Source: a bacterium (lineage in GTDB: Bacteria > Electryoneota > RPQS01). Taken from it: a stretch of 7,857 bases of DNA. The stretch is from the NCBI GenBank assembly GCA_018814465.1, contig JAHIZR010000045.1, forward strand, positions 1 to 7,857, in the 5' to 3' direction. This document shows, in pieces, positions 1 to 6,821 of this stretch (within the stretch, counting starts at the first letter, position 1; the number at the start of each line of letters is the position of its first letter). The notes below the pieces were generated by a model. That model saw only the letters and a program-made list of their open reading frames with translations. It made no database searches and was not told the DNA's origin. Made by a program: the position numbers and the translations under genes.

Positions 1-57
1 AAGCTGCTGAAAACCGAAACGGAAATGCAGGCCCTAACAGGAAAAATTTTGTCCTGA

Positions 58-754
58 AACATAACAAAAAGAGTCTCGCACCGACATTCTTAAGGAGACT
101 AATGATAAGACGAGCGCTGCTGCTGGGAATCCCAAGGGGGGTAATCATTTCCTTGAATTGAGCGCTCTGTGTGTTTATAGTCGGCAGTGAGAATCAAAAG
201 TCATCGGCCTCTGGATTTCAAGATTCAAAAGCTGTACATTGCCTTCGATAGCCAGAATCTCGGATAATTCACTGTGCAAAACACCTGCGGGGTGTGCAAG
301 GAATAAACGGCTGCTGCGGGTTAAAATGTGCCGCTCTATCTGTCCGGTGTCAGGCTATTTGGAGTTGTGTGAGAAGAATGCAGAAATTTAAAGCAAGCCG
401 TTAACTATTCACACTCTGATCCAAAAAGAAATTCTAACGATTTGTAAATATAGAATTTATTATTATTGCGAATGACCTCCAAATAGGGAGTCATAGAGAA
501 TTAAAGAACAGAGGAATGTGAAGCGGGACCGAAATGCAAGCGATTTCATAGCTTGTGCACATGATTTATCAAACTGATAGCGATTGTCCTTCAAGGCAGG
601 CTTTTTGCTCCCGATTATGTTGATATTTTCCTGCCTGCAGTCCGGATGGCGATCTATTCAGAAATTGCAGGTTGCGGATCGTCGTCACATTTCCTAAATT
701 GAACTTGCGTCCGGTGTACATTGTGAAAGTGCTCCGATACGAAATGAGGAACTA
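58..754. other. Long gene-poor region upstream of clpC
   Basis: I recognise no protein or RNA gene in this stretch. All frames are broken by frequent stops. The longest open runs are about 50 to 66 codons (for example roughly 191-391, plus strand), and they show no recognisable motif and no ribosome site with a sensible start. A few weak hairpins are visible: 473-480 with 486-493 (one mismatch and one wobble), and 594-600 (AGGCAGG) with 630-636 (CCTGCCT). There is no CIRCE element (TTAGCACTC/GAGTGCTAA) and no CtsR-type box, the usual heat-shock operators near clp genes. The part nearest clpC presumably holds its promoter, but I cannot place one confidently. The rest could be a decayed gene, an unrecognised small RNA or plain spacer. 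Confidence 0.5.
746..750 (+). promoter_or_regulatory. Ribosome binding site of clpC
   Basis: GAGGA lies 4 nt before the ATG at 755. This supports that start, which also gives the normal N-terminus for the ClpC family. Confidence 0.6.
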
Positions 755-3214
755 ATGCAGAATAAATTTTCACTGCGCGTACAACAAGTCATACAGTATT
801 CCCGGGAAGAAGCGCTGCGGCTCGGTCATGATTTTATCGGGACCGAACATCTGTTGCTCGGGATCATTCGTCTGGGCGATGGATTAGCAGTGCAGATTCT
901 CCATAATTTGGGTTGCGACCTGGAAGAGGTTCGGGAGTCGGTCGAGGAGATGGTGGATACTTCTCGCGGCACGATGAAGATCGGGAATATTCCGTTCACG
1001 AAGCGGGCGGAAAAGGTGCTCAAACTCTCCTATATTGAAGGCAAGAGTTATTCGTCCGATATCATCGGCACGGAGCATTTGCTGCTGGCGCTGCTGAAAG
1101 AAGAAGACTCGATGGCGGCGCAGGTGCTGCATGGATTCAATGTCACCTATGACAATGTGAAGGGCGAGCTGGACAATCTGCTTCGCGGCAGCGGTCAGCC
1201 GCAGCCGGCGGCTCCTCAGGAAAAATCGAAGACTCCGAATCTGGATCATTTTTCCCGCGATCTGACGAAGTTGGCTCGCGAGAACAAATTGGATCCGATT
1301 ATCGGACGGGAGATGGAGATCGAGCGCGTCGCGCAGATTCTTTCCCGCCGTAAAAAGAATAATCCGGTGCTGATCGGCGAGCCGGGTGTGGGCAAGACGG
1401 CGATTGCGGAAGGGCTGGCTTTGCGGATTACGCAGCAGCGCGTGTCGCCGATTCTGTTCGGCAAGCGCGTGGTCGCGTTGGATTTGGGATCGATTGTCGC
1501 GGGCACGAAATATCGCGGCCAATTTGAAGAGCGGATCAAATCGATCATGACGGAAATCGAGAAGAGCGCGGATATCGTGCTTTTTATCGACGAGCTGCAT
1601 ACGATTGTCGGCGCGGGCAGCGCGTCGGGGTCGCTCGATGCCTCCAATATGTTCAAGCCGGCGCTGGCTCGCGGCGAACTGCAATGCATCGGCGCGACAA
1701 CGCTGAACGAGTACCGTCAGTCCATCGAGAAAGACGGCGCGTTGGAACGGCGTTTCCAGAAGGTAATGGTCAATCCGCCGTCCGTTGAAGATTCGATTGA
1801 GATTCTGAAAGGGTTGCGCGAGAAATACGAAGAGCATCACGGCGTGAAGTATTCCGATGAAGCGGTGGAGCAGGCGGTGAAGCTTTCCGACCGCTATATT
1901 TCAGATCGTTATTTGCCGGACAAGGCGATAGATATTATTGATGAGACCGGCTCATCGGTGCGCATTTCGCATATTGTGATTCCGGACAGAATTCTGCAGC
2001 TCGAGCGCGATATTGACGCGGTGCGGATGGAGAAGGAAGATCTGGTGAAGCGGCAGGAATATGAAAAGGCCGCCATGCTGCGCGACAAGAAGATTAAGCT
2101 TGAGCAGATGATGCGCGAGGAGAAAGAGCATTGGGAGAAATCGGAATCCCGGCCCACGCTGACAATTACCGGAGTTGAGATTGCGGCGACAGTGGCGCGC
2201 ATGACCGGCATTCCGGTGGCGCGGGTGGAGTCCGAGGAGGGCGAGCGGCTGCTGCATATCACGGATGAGATTTCCAAGCGGATTATTGGTCAGCGCGAGG
2301 CGATTGAAGTGATTGCGAAAGCGCTCCGCCGCGCCCGCAGCGGTCTGAAGAGTCCGACGCGGCCGATTGGCAGTTTTATGTTCCTCGGCACTCCCGGTGT
2401 GGGCAAGACCGAACTGGCGCACGTGCTCGCGGATTATCTCTTCAACGATCCCGATGCGCTGGTGCGAATTGACATGAGTGAATACAGCGAGAAATTCAAT
2501 GTTTCGCGGCTGGTCGGCGCTCCTCCGGGCTATGTCGGTTATGATGAGGGCGGGCAGTTGACGGAAAAAGTTCGCCGCAAGCCCTACAGCGTGGTACTGC
2601 TCGACGAAGTCGAGAAGGCGCATCCCGATGTCTTCAATGTTCTCTTGCAGGTGCTGGATGCGGGCGAGCTCACCGATGGCACAGGTCAGCGGGTGGACTT
2701 CCGCAATACGATATTGATTATGACCTCGAATCTTGGCACGCGCGAGGCGTCCAAGTCATTGGACTTCGGTTTCGGCGGCAGCGGTCCGAAGGCGCAGAGT
2801 CATGACAAGATCGCGGGCAAGATGATGGAGGAAGTCAAGCGGCTGTTCCGTCCCGAGTTCCTCAACCGTCTGGATGAAATCGTGGTCTTCAATATGCTCG
2901 ATCAGGAAGCGATTGAACGCATTCTCGAACATAATATCGACGAAATCAACAAACGCTTGGTCGACCGTCACCTGACTTTGTCAGTCAGTCCCAAGGCGCG
3001 CGAGTATCTCGTCGAGAAAGGTTTCAAGCCTGAGATCGGCGCGCGACTGTTGCGGCGCACGGTCGAGAAATATGTCGAGGATCCTTTAGCCGAAGAACTG
3101 CTGAAAGGACGGTTTGCCGAAGGCAGTCTGATTCAGGTGGGGATGAAAAACGACGAAATCAGCTTCCGCGAGCAGAAAGACAAAGTTCCTGAGAACGCGA
3201 CTCAGGAAGACTAA
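755..3214 (+). CDS. clpC: ATP-dependent Clp protease ATP-binding subunit ClpC
   Basis: This is a cytoplasmic Hsp100 AAA+ unfoldase that, in known relatives, threads damaged or tagged proteins into ClpP. At 819 residues it has full ClpC length and order. Two Clp_N repeats occupy about 2-67 and 81-143, each with a GTEHLLL core. Ring D1 has Walker A GEPGVGKT (208-215), Walker B VLFIDELH (275-282) and an arginine-finger pair (R332/R333). A short coiled middle domain with a UVR-type motif (about 422-457) marks ClpC rather than ClpB, whose middle domain is far longer. Ring D2 has Walker A GTPGVGKT (545-552), Walker B around 613-620, sensor 1 N659 and sensor 2 GARLLRR (762-768). FGF at 671-673 sits where B. 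subtilis ClpC has its VGF ClpP-binding tripeptide, so proteolytic partnering is likely. No ctsR, mcsA or mcsB lies beside it, so the Firmicutes-type regulatory operon is absent here. All key residues are intact. Confidence 0.97.
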   Translation: MQNKFSLRVQQVIQYSREEALRLGHDFIGTEHLLLGIIRLGDGLAVQILHNLGCDLEEVRESVEEMVDTSRGTMKIGNIPFTKRAEKVLKLSYIEGKSYSSDIIGTEHLLLALLKEEDSMAAQVLHGFNVTYDNVKGELDNLLRGSGQPQPAAPQEKSKTPNLDHFSRDLTKLARENKLDPIIGREMEIERVAQILSRRKKNNPVLIGEPGVGKTAIAEGLALRITQQRVSPILFGKRVVALDLGSIVAGTKYRGQFEERIKSIMTEIEKSADIVLFIDELHTIVGAGSASGSLDASNMFKPALARGELQCIGATTLNEYRQSIEKDGALERRFQKVMVNPPSVEDSIEILKGLREKYEEHHGVKYSDEAVEQAVKLSDRYISDRYLPDKAIDIIDETGSSVRISHIVIPDRILQLERDIDAVRMEKEDLVKRQEYEKAAMLRDKKIKLEQMMREEKEHWEKSESRPTLTITGVEIAATVARMTGIPVARVESEEGERLLHITDEISKRIIGQREAIEVIAKALRRARSGLKSPTRPIGSFMFLGTPGVGKTELAHVLADYLFNDPDALVRIDMSEYSEKFNVSRLVGAPPGYVGYDEGGQLTEKVRRKPYSVVLLDEVEKAHPDVFNVLLQVLDAGELTDGTGQRVDFRNTILIMTSNLGTREASKSLDFGFGGSGPKAQSHDKIAGKMMEEVKRLFRPEFLNRLDEIVVFNMLDQEAIERILEHNIDEINKRLVDRHLTLSVSPKAREYLVEKGFKPEIGARLLRRTVEKYVEDPLAEELLKGRFAEGSLIQVGMKNDEISFREQKDKVPENATQED

Positions 3215-3231
3215 ACAGTCCTACCGATAAG

Positions 3232-3270
3232 CAGGGCGGTCATTCATCGACCGCCCTGTCTTGTTTCTTT
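3232..3270 (+). terminator. Rho-independent terminator of clpC
   Basis: A perfect 10-bp GC-rich stem (CAGGGCGGTC at 3232-3241 with GACCGCCCTG at 3249-3258) has a 7-nt loop and is followed by the T-rich run TCTTGTTTCTTT. It starts 17 nt after the clpC stop codon, so clpC is probably transcribed without the downstream gene. Confidence 0.85.
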
Positions 3271-3399
3271 GATTCATGCTATTCTGATCGCATCATATTG
3301 ATCAATCCTTTCACTATCCAGGCAAAGAAGTTTCACCATTTCCGATATTTGAGGAGAAACACTGAATAACCTGGTCGGTTTCAGTGAATTCTTTGCTGA

Positions 3400-3405
3400 A
3401 GGGAG
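3400..3405 (+). promoter_or_regulatory. Ribosome binding site supporting a GTG start
   Basis: AGGGAG lies 7 nt before GTG at 3413. There is no ATG nearby in frame (the next methionine is residue 57), and starting at this GTG produces a signal peptide. Together these decide the start of the secreted protein. Confidence 0.65.
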
Positions 3406-3412
3406 AGCAGAA

Positions 3413-4342
3413 GTGAAGCATTTCATCTTCTTGAGTATTCTGTTGACGCCAGTGATTGTTGTTGGATCGGTTGAACTGATAGATTTTGAGATCAGCTTCG
3501 AGTTTGGAACTCCTATATTGCACTGGATAACTGCCAGTGAGACGGATAATTCCCACTTCGATATTTTAGTGGACGGAATGTATTTTGCCCAGATAGCAGG
3601 CGCTGGAACCACGACCGAGCCCCAAAGCTATACCTACTGCCTTTTCACATTTCTACCCGCTGCTTTCTGTGAGTTATTGGCTGTTGACATCAATGGCGGA
3701 GAGGAATTGCTCGCAGCTTTTTTGCTCTGGCCTTCTCCTGCGGAACTACTTTCTTTTGAAGCAGCAGGCACGTCAGATGGAGTGGAGATAGTTTTCGTTA
3801 CGTCGCGCGAAGAGCATAATGACATGATAGTATCATTTCAAATAGCGCGCAGAACTCAAAGCGAGGACGAAGAAAGCATCGTGGCAAGTTTTCCTTCGCA
3901 GGGTGAAACGGATTCCGGTTGGACTTACACGTATATGGATTCGAGCGCAGAAATCGGAGTACTATACTACTATTCGCTGACTGCAATAGCTTCACTTGAC
4001 TGGGACGCTTTTCGCTATCTGCTGGCAAGAGATACAGCAATGATTGTGTCACAAGCCACCCTTGAATCTGTTGCTCAACCGCTGACCATATCCCTCTCCT
4101 CTTACCCCAACCCCTTCAATCCGGCGGCGACGATTAAGTTTGAGTTGCCGGTAACGGCGGAGGTTAAACTGGCTGTCTATAATATTCAGGGACAGCAGGT
4201 GGAGGAGTTGGTGAATCAAAGAGTGAATGCGGGGAGGCATGCGGTTAGCTTTGACGGTTCGAACTATCCCTCCGGTCTTTATTTAGCGCGCCTCCAGTCG
4301 GGGAGTCAAACCAAGACTCGCAAACTAATGCTAATCAAGTAG
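3413..4342 (+). CDS. Secreted protein with type A T9SS C-terminal sorting domain
   Basis: This 309-residue protein is predicted to be exported; its activity is unknown. The N-terminus (KH followed by a hydrophobic run to about residue 18) looks like a Sec signal peptide. Residues about 21-107 and 109-215 resemble two beta-sandwich (FN3-like) repeats: each begins with a LxxFE-type strand, and the second ends in a YYYSLTAI strand. Residues about 227-309 form a type A sorting domain: YPNPFNPAATIKFELP, then VKLAVYNIQGQQVEEL, then YPSGLYLARLQSG and a basic KTRKLMLIK end. In known systems this tail directs cargo through the type IX secretion machinery to the cell surface or medium. No enzymatic motif is visible, so it may be an adhesin-like or structural protein. 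The two cysteines at 76 and 86 might form a disulfide. The gene stands alone between two terminators. The body is AT-richer by eye than the tail. The sorting domain is a confident call; the FN3-like reading is moderate. Confidence 0.88.
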   Translation: MKHFIFLSILLTPVIVVGSVELIDFEISFEFGTPILHWITASETDNSHFDILVDGMYFAQIAGAGTTTEPQSYTYCLFTFLPAAFCELLAVDINGGEELLAAFLLWPSPAELLSFEAAGTSDGVEIVFVTSREEHNDMIVSFQIARRTQSEDEESIVASFPSQGETDSGWTYTYMDSSAEIGVLYYYSLTAIASLDWDAFRYLLARDTAMIVSQATLESVAQPLTISLSSYPNPFNPAATIKFELPVTAEVKLAVYNIQGQQVEELVNQRVNAGRHAVSFDGSNYPSGLYLARLQSGSQTKTRKLMLIK

Positions 4343-4366
4343 CATTTGCAATAAGATTCATGAAAC

Positions 4367-4400
4367 ACGGCGACTACCTGCAGGGCAGTCGCCGTTTTTC
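4367..4400 (+). terminator. Rho-independent terminator after the T9SS cargo gene
   Basis: A perfect 9-bp stem (ACGGCGACT at 4367-4375 with AGTCGCCGT at 4387-4395) runs straight into TTTTTC. The 11-nt loop contains CCTGCAGG, which can extend the structure. It lies 24 nt after the stop codon and isolates this gene from ribA. Confidence 0.92.
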
Positions 4401-4426
4401 TTGGAAACTATCATTGCAAAAGCGAG

Positions 4427-4432
4427 TATAAG
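4427..4432 (+). promoter_or_regulatory. Possible -10 box for ribA
   Basis: TATAAG lies 27 nt before the ribA ATG and would start transcription near 4439. The best -35 candidate, TTGGAA at 4401-4406, is 20 bp away, longer than the usual 16-18, so the call is tentative. A promoter is expected here because a strong terminator ends at 4400. The 60-nt gap is too short for an FMN riboswitch, and none is seen. Confidence 0.3.
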
Positions 4433-4459
4433 AATAGCTGTTTACTGAAGGACTTATTT

Positions 4460-5137
4460 ATGACATTAACTTCAATGGATTTCAGCCGGATCGTTGCCGC
4501 GCAGGCATTGCTGACGGATATTGACGATTCGACTTACTATCCTCTAACAATCATGGCGCGGGCAAAGCTCCCCAGCCGCTACGGCGAGTTCGAGATTGTC
4601 GCCTTCTCGCCGACTCCCGACGGCAAGGAACACATCGCGGTGGTGCGCGGCAATTTGGCGGGAGAAAAATCCATTCCCGTGCGTTTACATAGTGAATGCC
4701 TGACCGGGGATGTGATGGGATCCTTACGGTGCGACTGCCGCGATCAGTTAGAAGCGGCGCTGAAATATATCGCCGAACGCGACTGCGGCGCGGTTTTGTA
4801 CCTGCGGCAGGAGGGACGCGGCATCGGTCTGGTCAACAAGATCAAAGCTTATACCTTGCAGGAGCGGGGCCGCGATACCGTCGACGCCAATCATGAACTC
4901 GGTTTCGAGGACGACGAACGCGACTATACGATTGCCGCGGGGATGCTGAAGGCGCTCGGCATTGAAAGCATCCAGTTATTATCGAACAATCCGAAAAAGT
5001 TTGCGGGTTTGAAACAAAACGGCATCCAGATTGACGCGCGTGTACCGCATATCATGCCGGCCAACAAGCACAATCATTTTTATCTGGAGACGAAAGCGAA
5101 AAGATCCGGCCACCTGATCGACCTGAACACAGTCTGA
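4460..5137 (+). CDS. ribA: GTP cyclohydrolase II
   Basis: This cytoplasmic enzyme catalyses the first committed step of riboflavin synthesis, opening the imidazole ring of GTP to give 2,5-diamino-6-ribosylamino-4-pyrimidinone 5'-phosphate, formate and pyrophosphate. The three zinc-ligand cysteines are present at 80, 91 and 93 in HSECLTGD and RCDCRDQ. They are followed by the signature RQEGRGIGL (116-124), Y131 at the position of the E. coli active-site tyrosine, DTVDANHELGF (139-149) and SNNPKK (175-180). It is stand-alone, not the RibBA fusion with DHBP synthase found in many bacteria, and no other rib gene is in the window. At 225 residues it is about 30 longer than E. coli RibA, all of it at the N-terminus. 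An alternative start at residue 32 (4553) aligns better with E. coli, but it has no ribosome site, whereas GAAGGA at 4447-4452 lies 7 nt before the chosen ATG. Confidence 0.96.
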   Translation: MTLTSMDFSRIVAAQALLTDIDDSTYYPLTIMARAKLPSRYGEFEIVAFSPTPDGKEHIAVVRGNLAGEKSIPVRLHSECLTGDVMGSLRCDCRDQLEAALKYIAERDCGAVLYLRQEGRGIGLVNKIKAYTLQERGRDTVDANHELGFEDDERDYTIAAGMLKALGIESIQLLSNNPKKFAGLKQNGIQIDARVPHIMPANKHNHFYLETKAKRSGHLIDLNTV

Positions 5138-5207
5138 TTTCTTGAACAAAGAACTCATTCCTTCTCCTCGTTTCTACTAACAGGAGATCAGGTGGTATTT
5201 TATAGCA

Positions 5208-5235
5208 AAGCGGCTCACCGAATGGTGAGCCGCTT
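5208..5235. terminator. Hairpin between convergent ribA and DUF2892 genes, likely bidirectional terminator
   Basis: A perfect 12-bp stem (AAGCGGCTCACC at 5208-5219 with GGTGAGCCGCTT at 5224-5235) has a 4-nt loop and lies between the facing stop codons of ribA (5137) and the DUF2892 gene (5255). The T-runs on both sides are short and interrupted, so it may end transcription in both directions with modest efficiency or mainly protect the 3' ends. Confidence 0.65.
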
Positions 5236-5254
5236 ATTGTTTGTGCAAGCGAGT

Positions 5255-5455
5255 TTACTGCTTGACTTCTGTTTTCGTTTTGCACGTGTTAATGCCCAGC
5301 ATCGGATAGGCTCCGCAGAAGCGGAACAGACCGGTGAGGAGGGGAATCAGTCCGACAAGTCCCCACCAGCTATGATAGAAGTAACCAAGCGCCAGAATGA
5401 CCAGGCCAAGAATAATGCGAATCGCCCGGTCCGCGCCGCCAACATTTGCTTTCAT
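5255..5455 (-). CDS. Small DUF2892 (YgaP-like) inner-membrane protein
   Basis: This 66-residue protein resembles the DUF2892/YgaP transmembrane family (PF11127). It opens with a short polar NVGGADR segment, followed by two hydrophobic spans (about 11-28 and 31-46) and a tail with the FCGAYPMLGINTC pattern carrying cysteines 47 and 58. The family is often stand-alone or fused to rhodanese domains; its role is poorly known, so no function is assigned. An upstream in-frame ATG at 5491 would add 12 residues, but I chose the ATG at 5455 because AAAGGAG lies 7 nt before it and the family normally begins at this MKxNVG-type segment. Its ATG shares bases with the rarA stop codon (ATGA, 5452-5455), so it is probably co-transcribed with rarA and translationally coupled to it. 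The hairpin at 5208-5235 follows. Confidence 0.88.
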   Translation of the reverse strand: MKANVGGADRAIRIILGLVILALGYFYHSWWGLVGLIPLLTGLFRFCGAYPMLGINTCKTKTEVKQ

Positions 5456-6786
5456 GACAGGTCTCCTTTGTTTTGTCTCTTCTTCCACCACTGTTCCAGT
5501 CGTTTGCCGATCTCGAGTTCGCGCCCTTGGTCGGAGGGGGAATAGAAGATTTTGTTCTTGTATTTAGAGGGCAGGTTATCCGCTTCGTGAAAGTGGCCGG
5601 GCCGCTCATGGGGATAGACATAGCCTTCGCCGTAGCCTTCGCTTTTCATCAGTCCGGTCACCGGATTTCGCAGGTGCAGCGGCACAGCTTCAGGGAAGGA
5701 TTCGCCTCTGACGGCGTCCAGCGCATTGTCAATCGCCATGTAAGCCGCATTCGATTTCGGAGAAGAGGCTAAGTAAGTGGTAACTTGAGCCAGAACAATC
5801 CGAGCCTCGGGCATGCCGATGGAATGCACGGCGTCGTATCCGGCTTGGGCAAGCACCAAGCCGTTCGGATTCGCGTTGCCGATATCCTCACTGGCCAAAA
5901 TAATTAAACGGCGCGCGACAAATAAAGGATCCTCGCCGGCATTCAGCATCCGCGCCAGATAGTAGACCGCCGCATCGGGGTCAGAGGCGCGCACGCACTT
6001 GATGAAAGCCGAGATCGTGTCGTAATGCGAGTCGCCCTTCTTATCATAGATCGGCATTCGCTTGAGAACGCTCTTCTCGATCAGTTGCCGGTCGATGACA
6101 ATCTCCCCCCGTTCACGGGGGGATTTAAGGGGGGTAGCGATATTCACGGCTAACTCAAGAGCGTTATAGAGCGCGCGACCATCGCCGCCGGACAATGCTA
6201 ATAGAGCGGAAGTTGCTTCTTCGTCAATCTGAATCCGCAGTTTGGAAAGCTCGGAATCGGTAGTCAATGCCCGCTTCAGCATCAGCTTCAGATGATCAGC
6301 GGTCAATGACTGGAACCGAAGCACTCGTGCTCGAGACAGCAGAGGCGAGATAACCTCAAAGGAGGGATTCTCGGTTGTTGCCCCCAACAGAATGACCGTA
6401 CCGTCCTCTACGGCATGGAGCAGCGCGTCTTGCTGGGATTTTGACCAGCGATGGATCTCGTCAATAAAGAGCAGAGTGGCGCGTCCCAAGCTGCTCTGTT
6501 TTTCAGCGGCGCTCAGAATCTTGCGCAGGTCGGCCACTCCGGTGGTAACGGCAGAGAGCTGCACGAAATCGACATCGAAGCTTTTGGCGAGGATTCGCGC
6601 GAGCGTGGTCTTGCCGGTCCCGGGTTCTCCCCAGAAGATCATGGAAGGGAGGTTGCCGCTCTGAATCAGCGAGGACAGAAGCTGTCCTTGACCCAAGAGG
6701 TGTTCCTGACCGACGAACTCTTCAAGCGTTTCCGGTCGCATGCGTTCGGCGAGCGGGGGCAGATTGGTTTTTGAACGGGTGTTCAT
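5452..6786 (-). CDS. rarA: Replication-associated recombination protein A (RarA/MgsA), AAA+ ATPase
   Basis: RarA is a clamp-loader-like AAA+ ATPase that in E. coli and B. subtilis acts at stalled replication forks, with links to RecA and SSB; it is the relative of eukaryotic WRNIP1/Mgs1. At 444 residues it has the family length (E. coli 447). It opens with the typical PLAERMRPETLEEFVGQEHL (11-30). Next come Walker A GEPGTGKTT (53-61), Walker B LLFIDEIHR (105-113), sensor 1 GATTENPSFE (135-144), the arginine-finger region SPLLSRARV (147-155) and sensor 2 GDGRALYN (201-208). The C-terminal tetramerisation part (about 250-430) includes KGDSHYDTISAFIK, ASEDIGNANP and PKSNAAY. Residues 218-228 are encoded by a C6/G6 palindromic element just before this domain. 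No Shine-Dalgarno sequence precedes the ATG, and the promoter predicted inside the neighbouring terminator would give a leaderless message. The DUF2892 gene overlaps its stop. Confidence 0.96.
   Translation of the reverse strand: MNTRSKTNLPPLAERMRPETLEEFVGQEHLLGQGQLLSSLIQSGNLPSMIFWGEPGTGKTTLARILAKSFDVDFVQLSAVTTGVADLRKILSAAEKQSSLGRATLLFIDEIHRWSKSQQDALLHAVEDGTVILLGATTENPSFEVISPLLSRARVLRFQSLTADHLKLMLKRALTTDSELSKLRIQIDEEATSALLALSGGDGRALYNALELAVNIATPLKSPRERGEIVIDRQLIEKSVLKRMPIYDKKGDSHYDTISAFIKCVRASDPDAAVYYLARMLNAGEDPLFVARRLIILASEDIGNANPNGLVLAQAGYDAVHSIGMPEARIVLAQVTTYLASSPKSNAAYMAIDNALDAVRGESFPEAVPLHLRNPVTGLMKSEGYGEGYVYPHERPGHFHEADNLPSKYKNKIFYSPSDQGRELEIGKRLEQWWKKRQNKGDLS
5463..5469 (-). promoter_or_regulatory. 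Ribosome binding site for the DUF2892 gene, inside the rarA 3' end
   Basis: AAAGGAG, read on the minus strand, lies within the last rarA codons and 7 nt before the DUF2892 ATG. It decides that start over the ATG further upstream. Confidence 0.8.
6105..6134. repeat. Intragenic C6/G6 palindromic element inside rarA
   Basis: On the plus strand CCCCCC (6105-6110), GTTCAC, GGGGGG (6117-6122), ATTTAA and GGGGGG (6129-6134) follow in order. The first C6 can pair with either G6 block, and with the first the stem extends to 8 bp around a 2-nt centre. On the rarA strand it is read without frameshift as residues T218-E228 (TPLKSPRERGE). The C/G-block pattern separated by TTAAAT resembles short palindromic repeats scattered in many environmental bacterial genomes. 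Only one clear copy is in this window, so membership of a dispersed family is inferred. Confidence 0.6.
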
Positions 6787-6792
6787 GTCTAT

Positions 6793-6821
6793 AACATACC
6801 AAAAAAAAGCACCGGTGTCAA
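6793..6821 (-). promoter_or_regulatory. Predicted sigma-70 promoter of rarA within the upstream terminator
   Basis: On the minus strand a perfect -35 box TTGACA (6821-6816) is followed by a 17-bp spacer (6815-6799) and the -10 box TATGTT (6798-6793). The -10 is preceded by TGG, which fits the extended -10 pattern TGN. Six bases then separate the -10 from the A of the rarA ATG at 6786, so the expected +1 falls on the start codon itself. The -35 lies in the loop of the preceding terminator hairpin, and the T-run forms part of the spacer. Confidence 0.65.

Noticed and set aside
38..56. Small hairpin CAGGA/TCCTG with A-run and T-run as a terminator
   Set aside because: The stem is only 5 bp before a bulge and no T-run follows it.
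1..57. Possible C-terminal tail of a plus-strand gene entering from the left (18 codons, frame 1, ending in TGA at 55-57)
   Set aside because: The peptide looks plausible, but it is too short to recognise and frame 3 is also open to about 163, so coding cannot be supported.
124..143. Second copy of the C6/G6 element, because AAGGGGGGTA occurs at 134-143 and again at 6127-6136
   Set aside because: Only the 10-base core matches, and the flanking bases do not. This is too little to call a second copy.
191..391. Open frame of about 66 codons with several cysteines upstream of clpC
   Set aside because: No ribosome site with a sensible start and no recognisable motif. Its length is within chance expectation.
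699..727. clpC promoter with -35 TTGAAC (699-704)
   Set aside because: The hexamer at 17-bp spacing is TGTGAA, a poor -10, and TACATT at 717 is too close.
884..1840. Long minus-strand open frame opposite clpC (318 codons)
   Set aside because: It is antisense to a fully conserved clpC, rich in arginine, leucine and histidine as expected of a shadow frame, and has no family signature.
3269..3298. Promoter TTGATT-N18-TCATAT for the T9SS cargo gene
   Set aside because: Both boxes are weak and the -35 overlaps the clpC terminator T-run. A promoter is expected in this gap, but this one is not convincing.
4343..4459. FMN riboswitch ahead of ribA
   Set aside because: The GC-rich hairpin there is a standard terminator with a T-run, and the remaining 60 nt cannot hold the aptamer.
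5370..5621. Minus-strand and plus-strand open frames overlapping the rarA 3' end
   Set aside because: They overlap well-supported rarA and DUF2892 coding sequence in other frames and show no motif.
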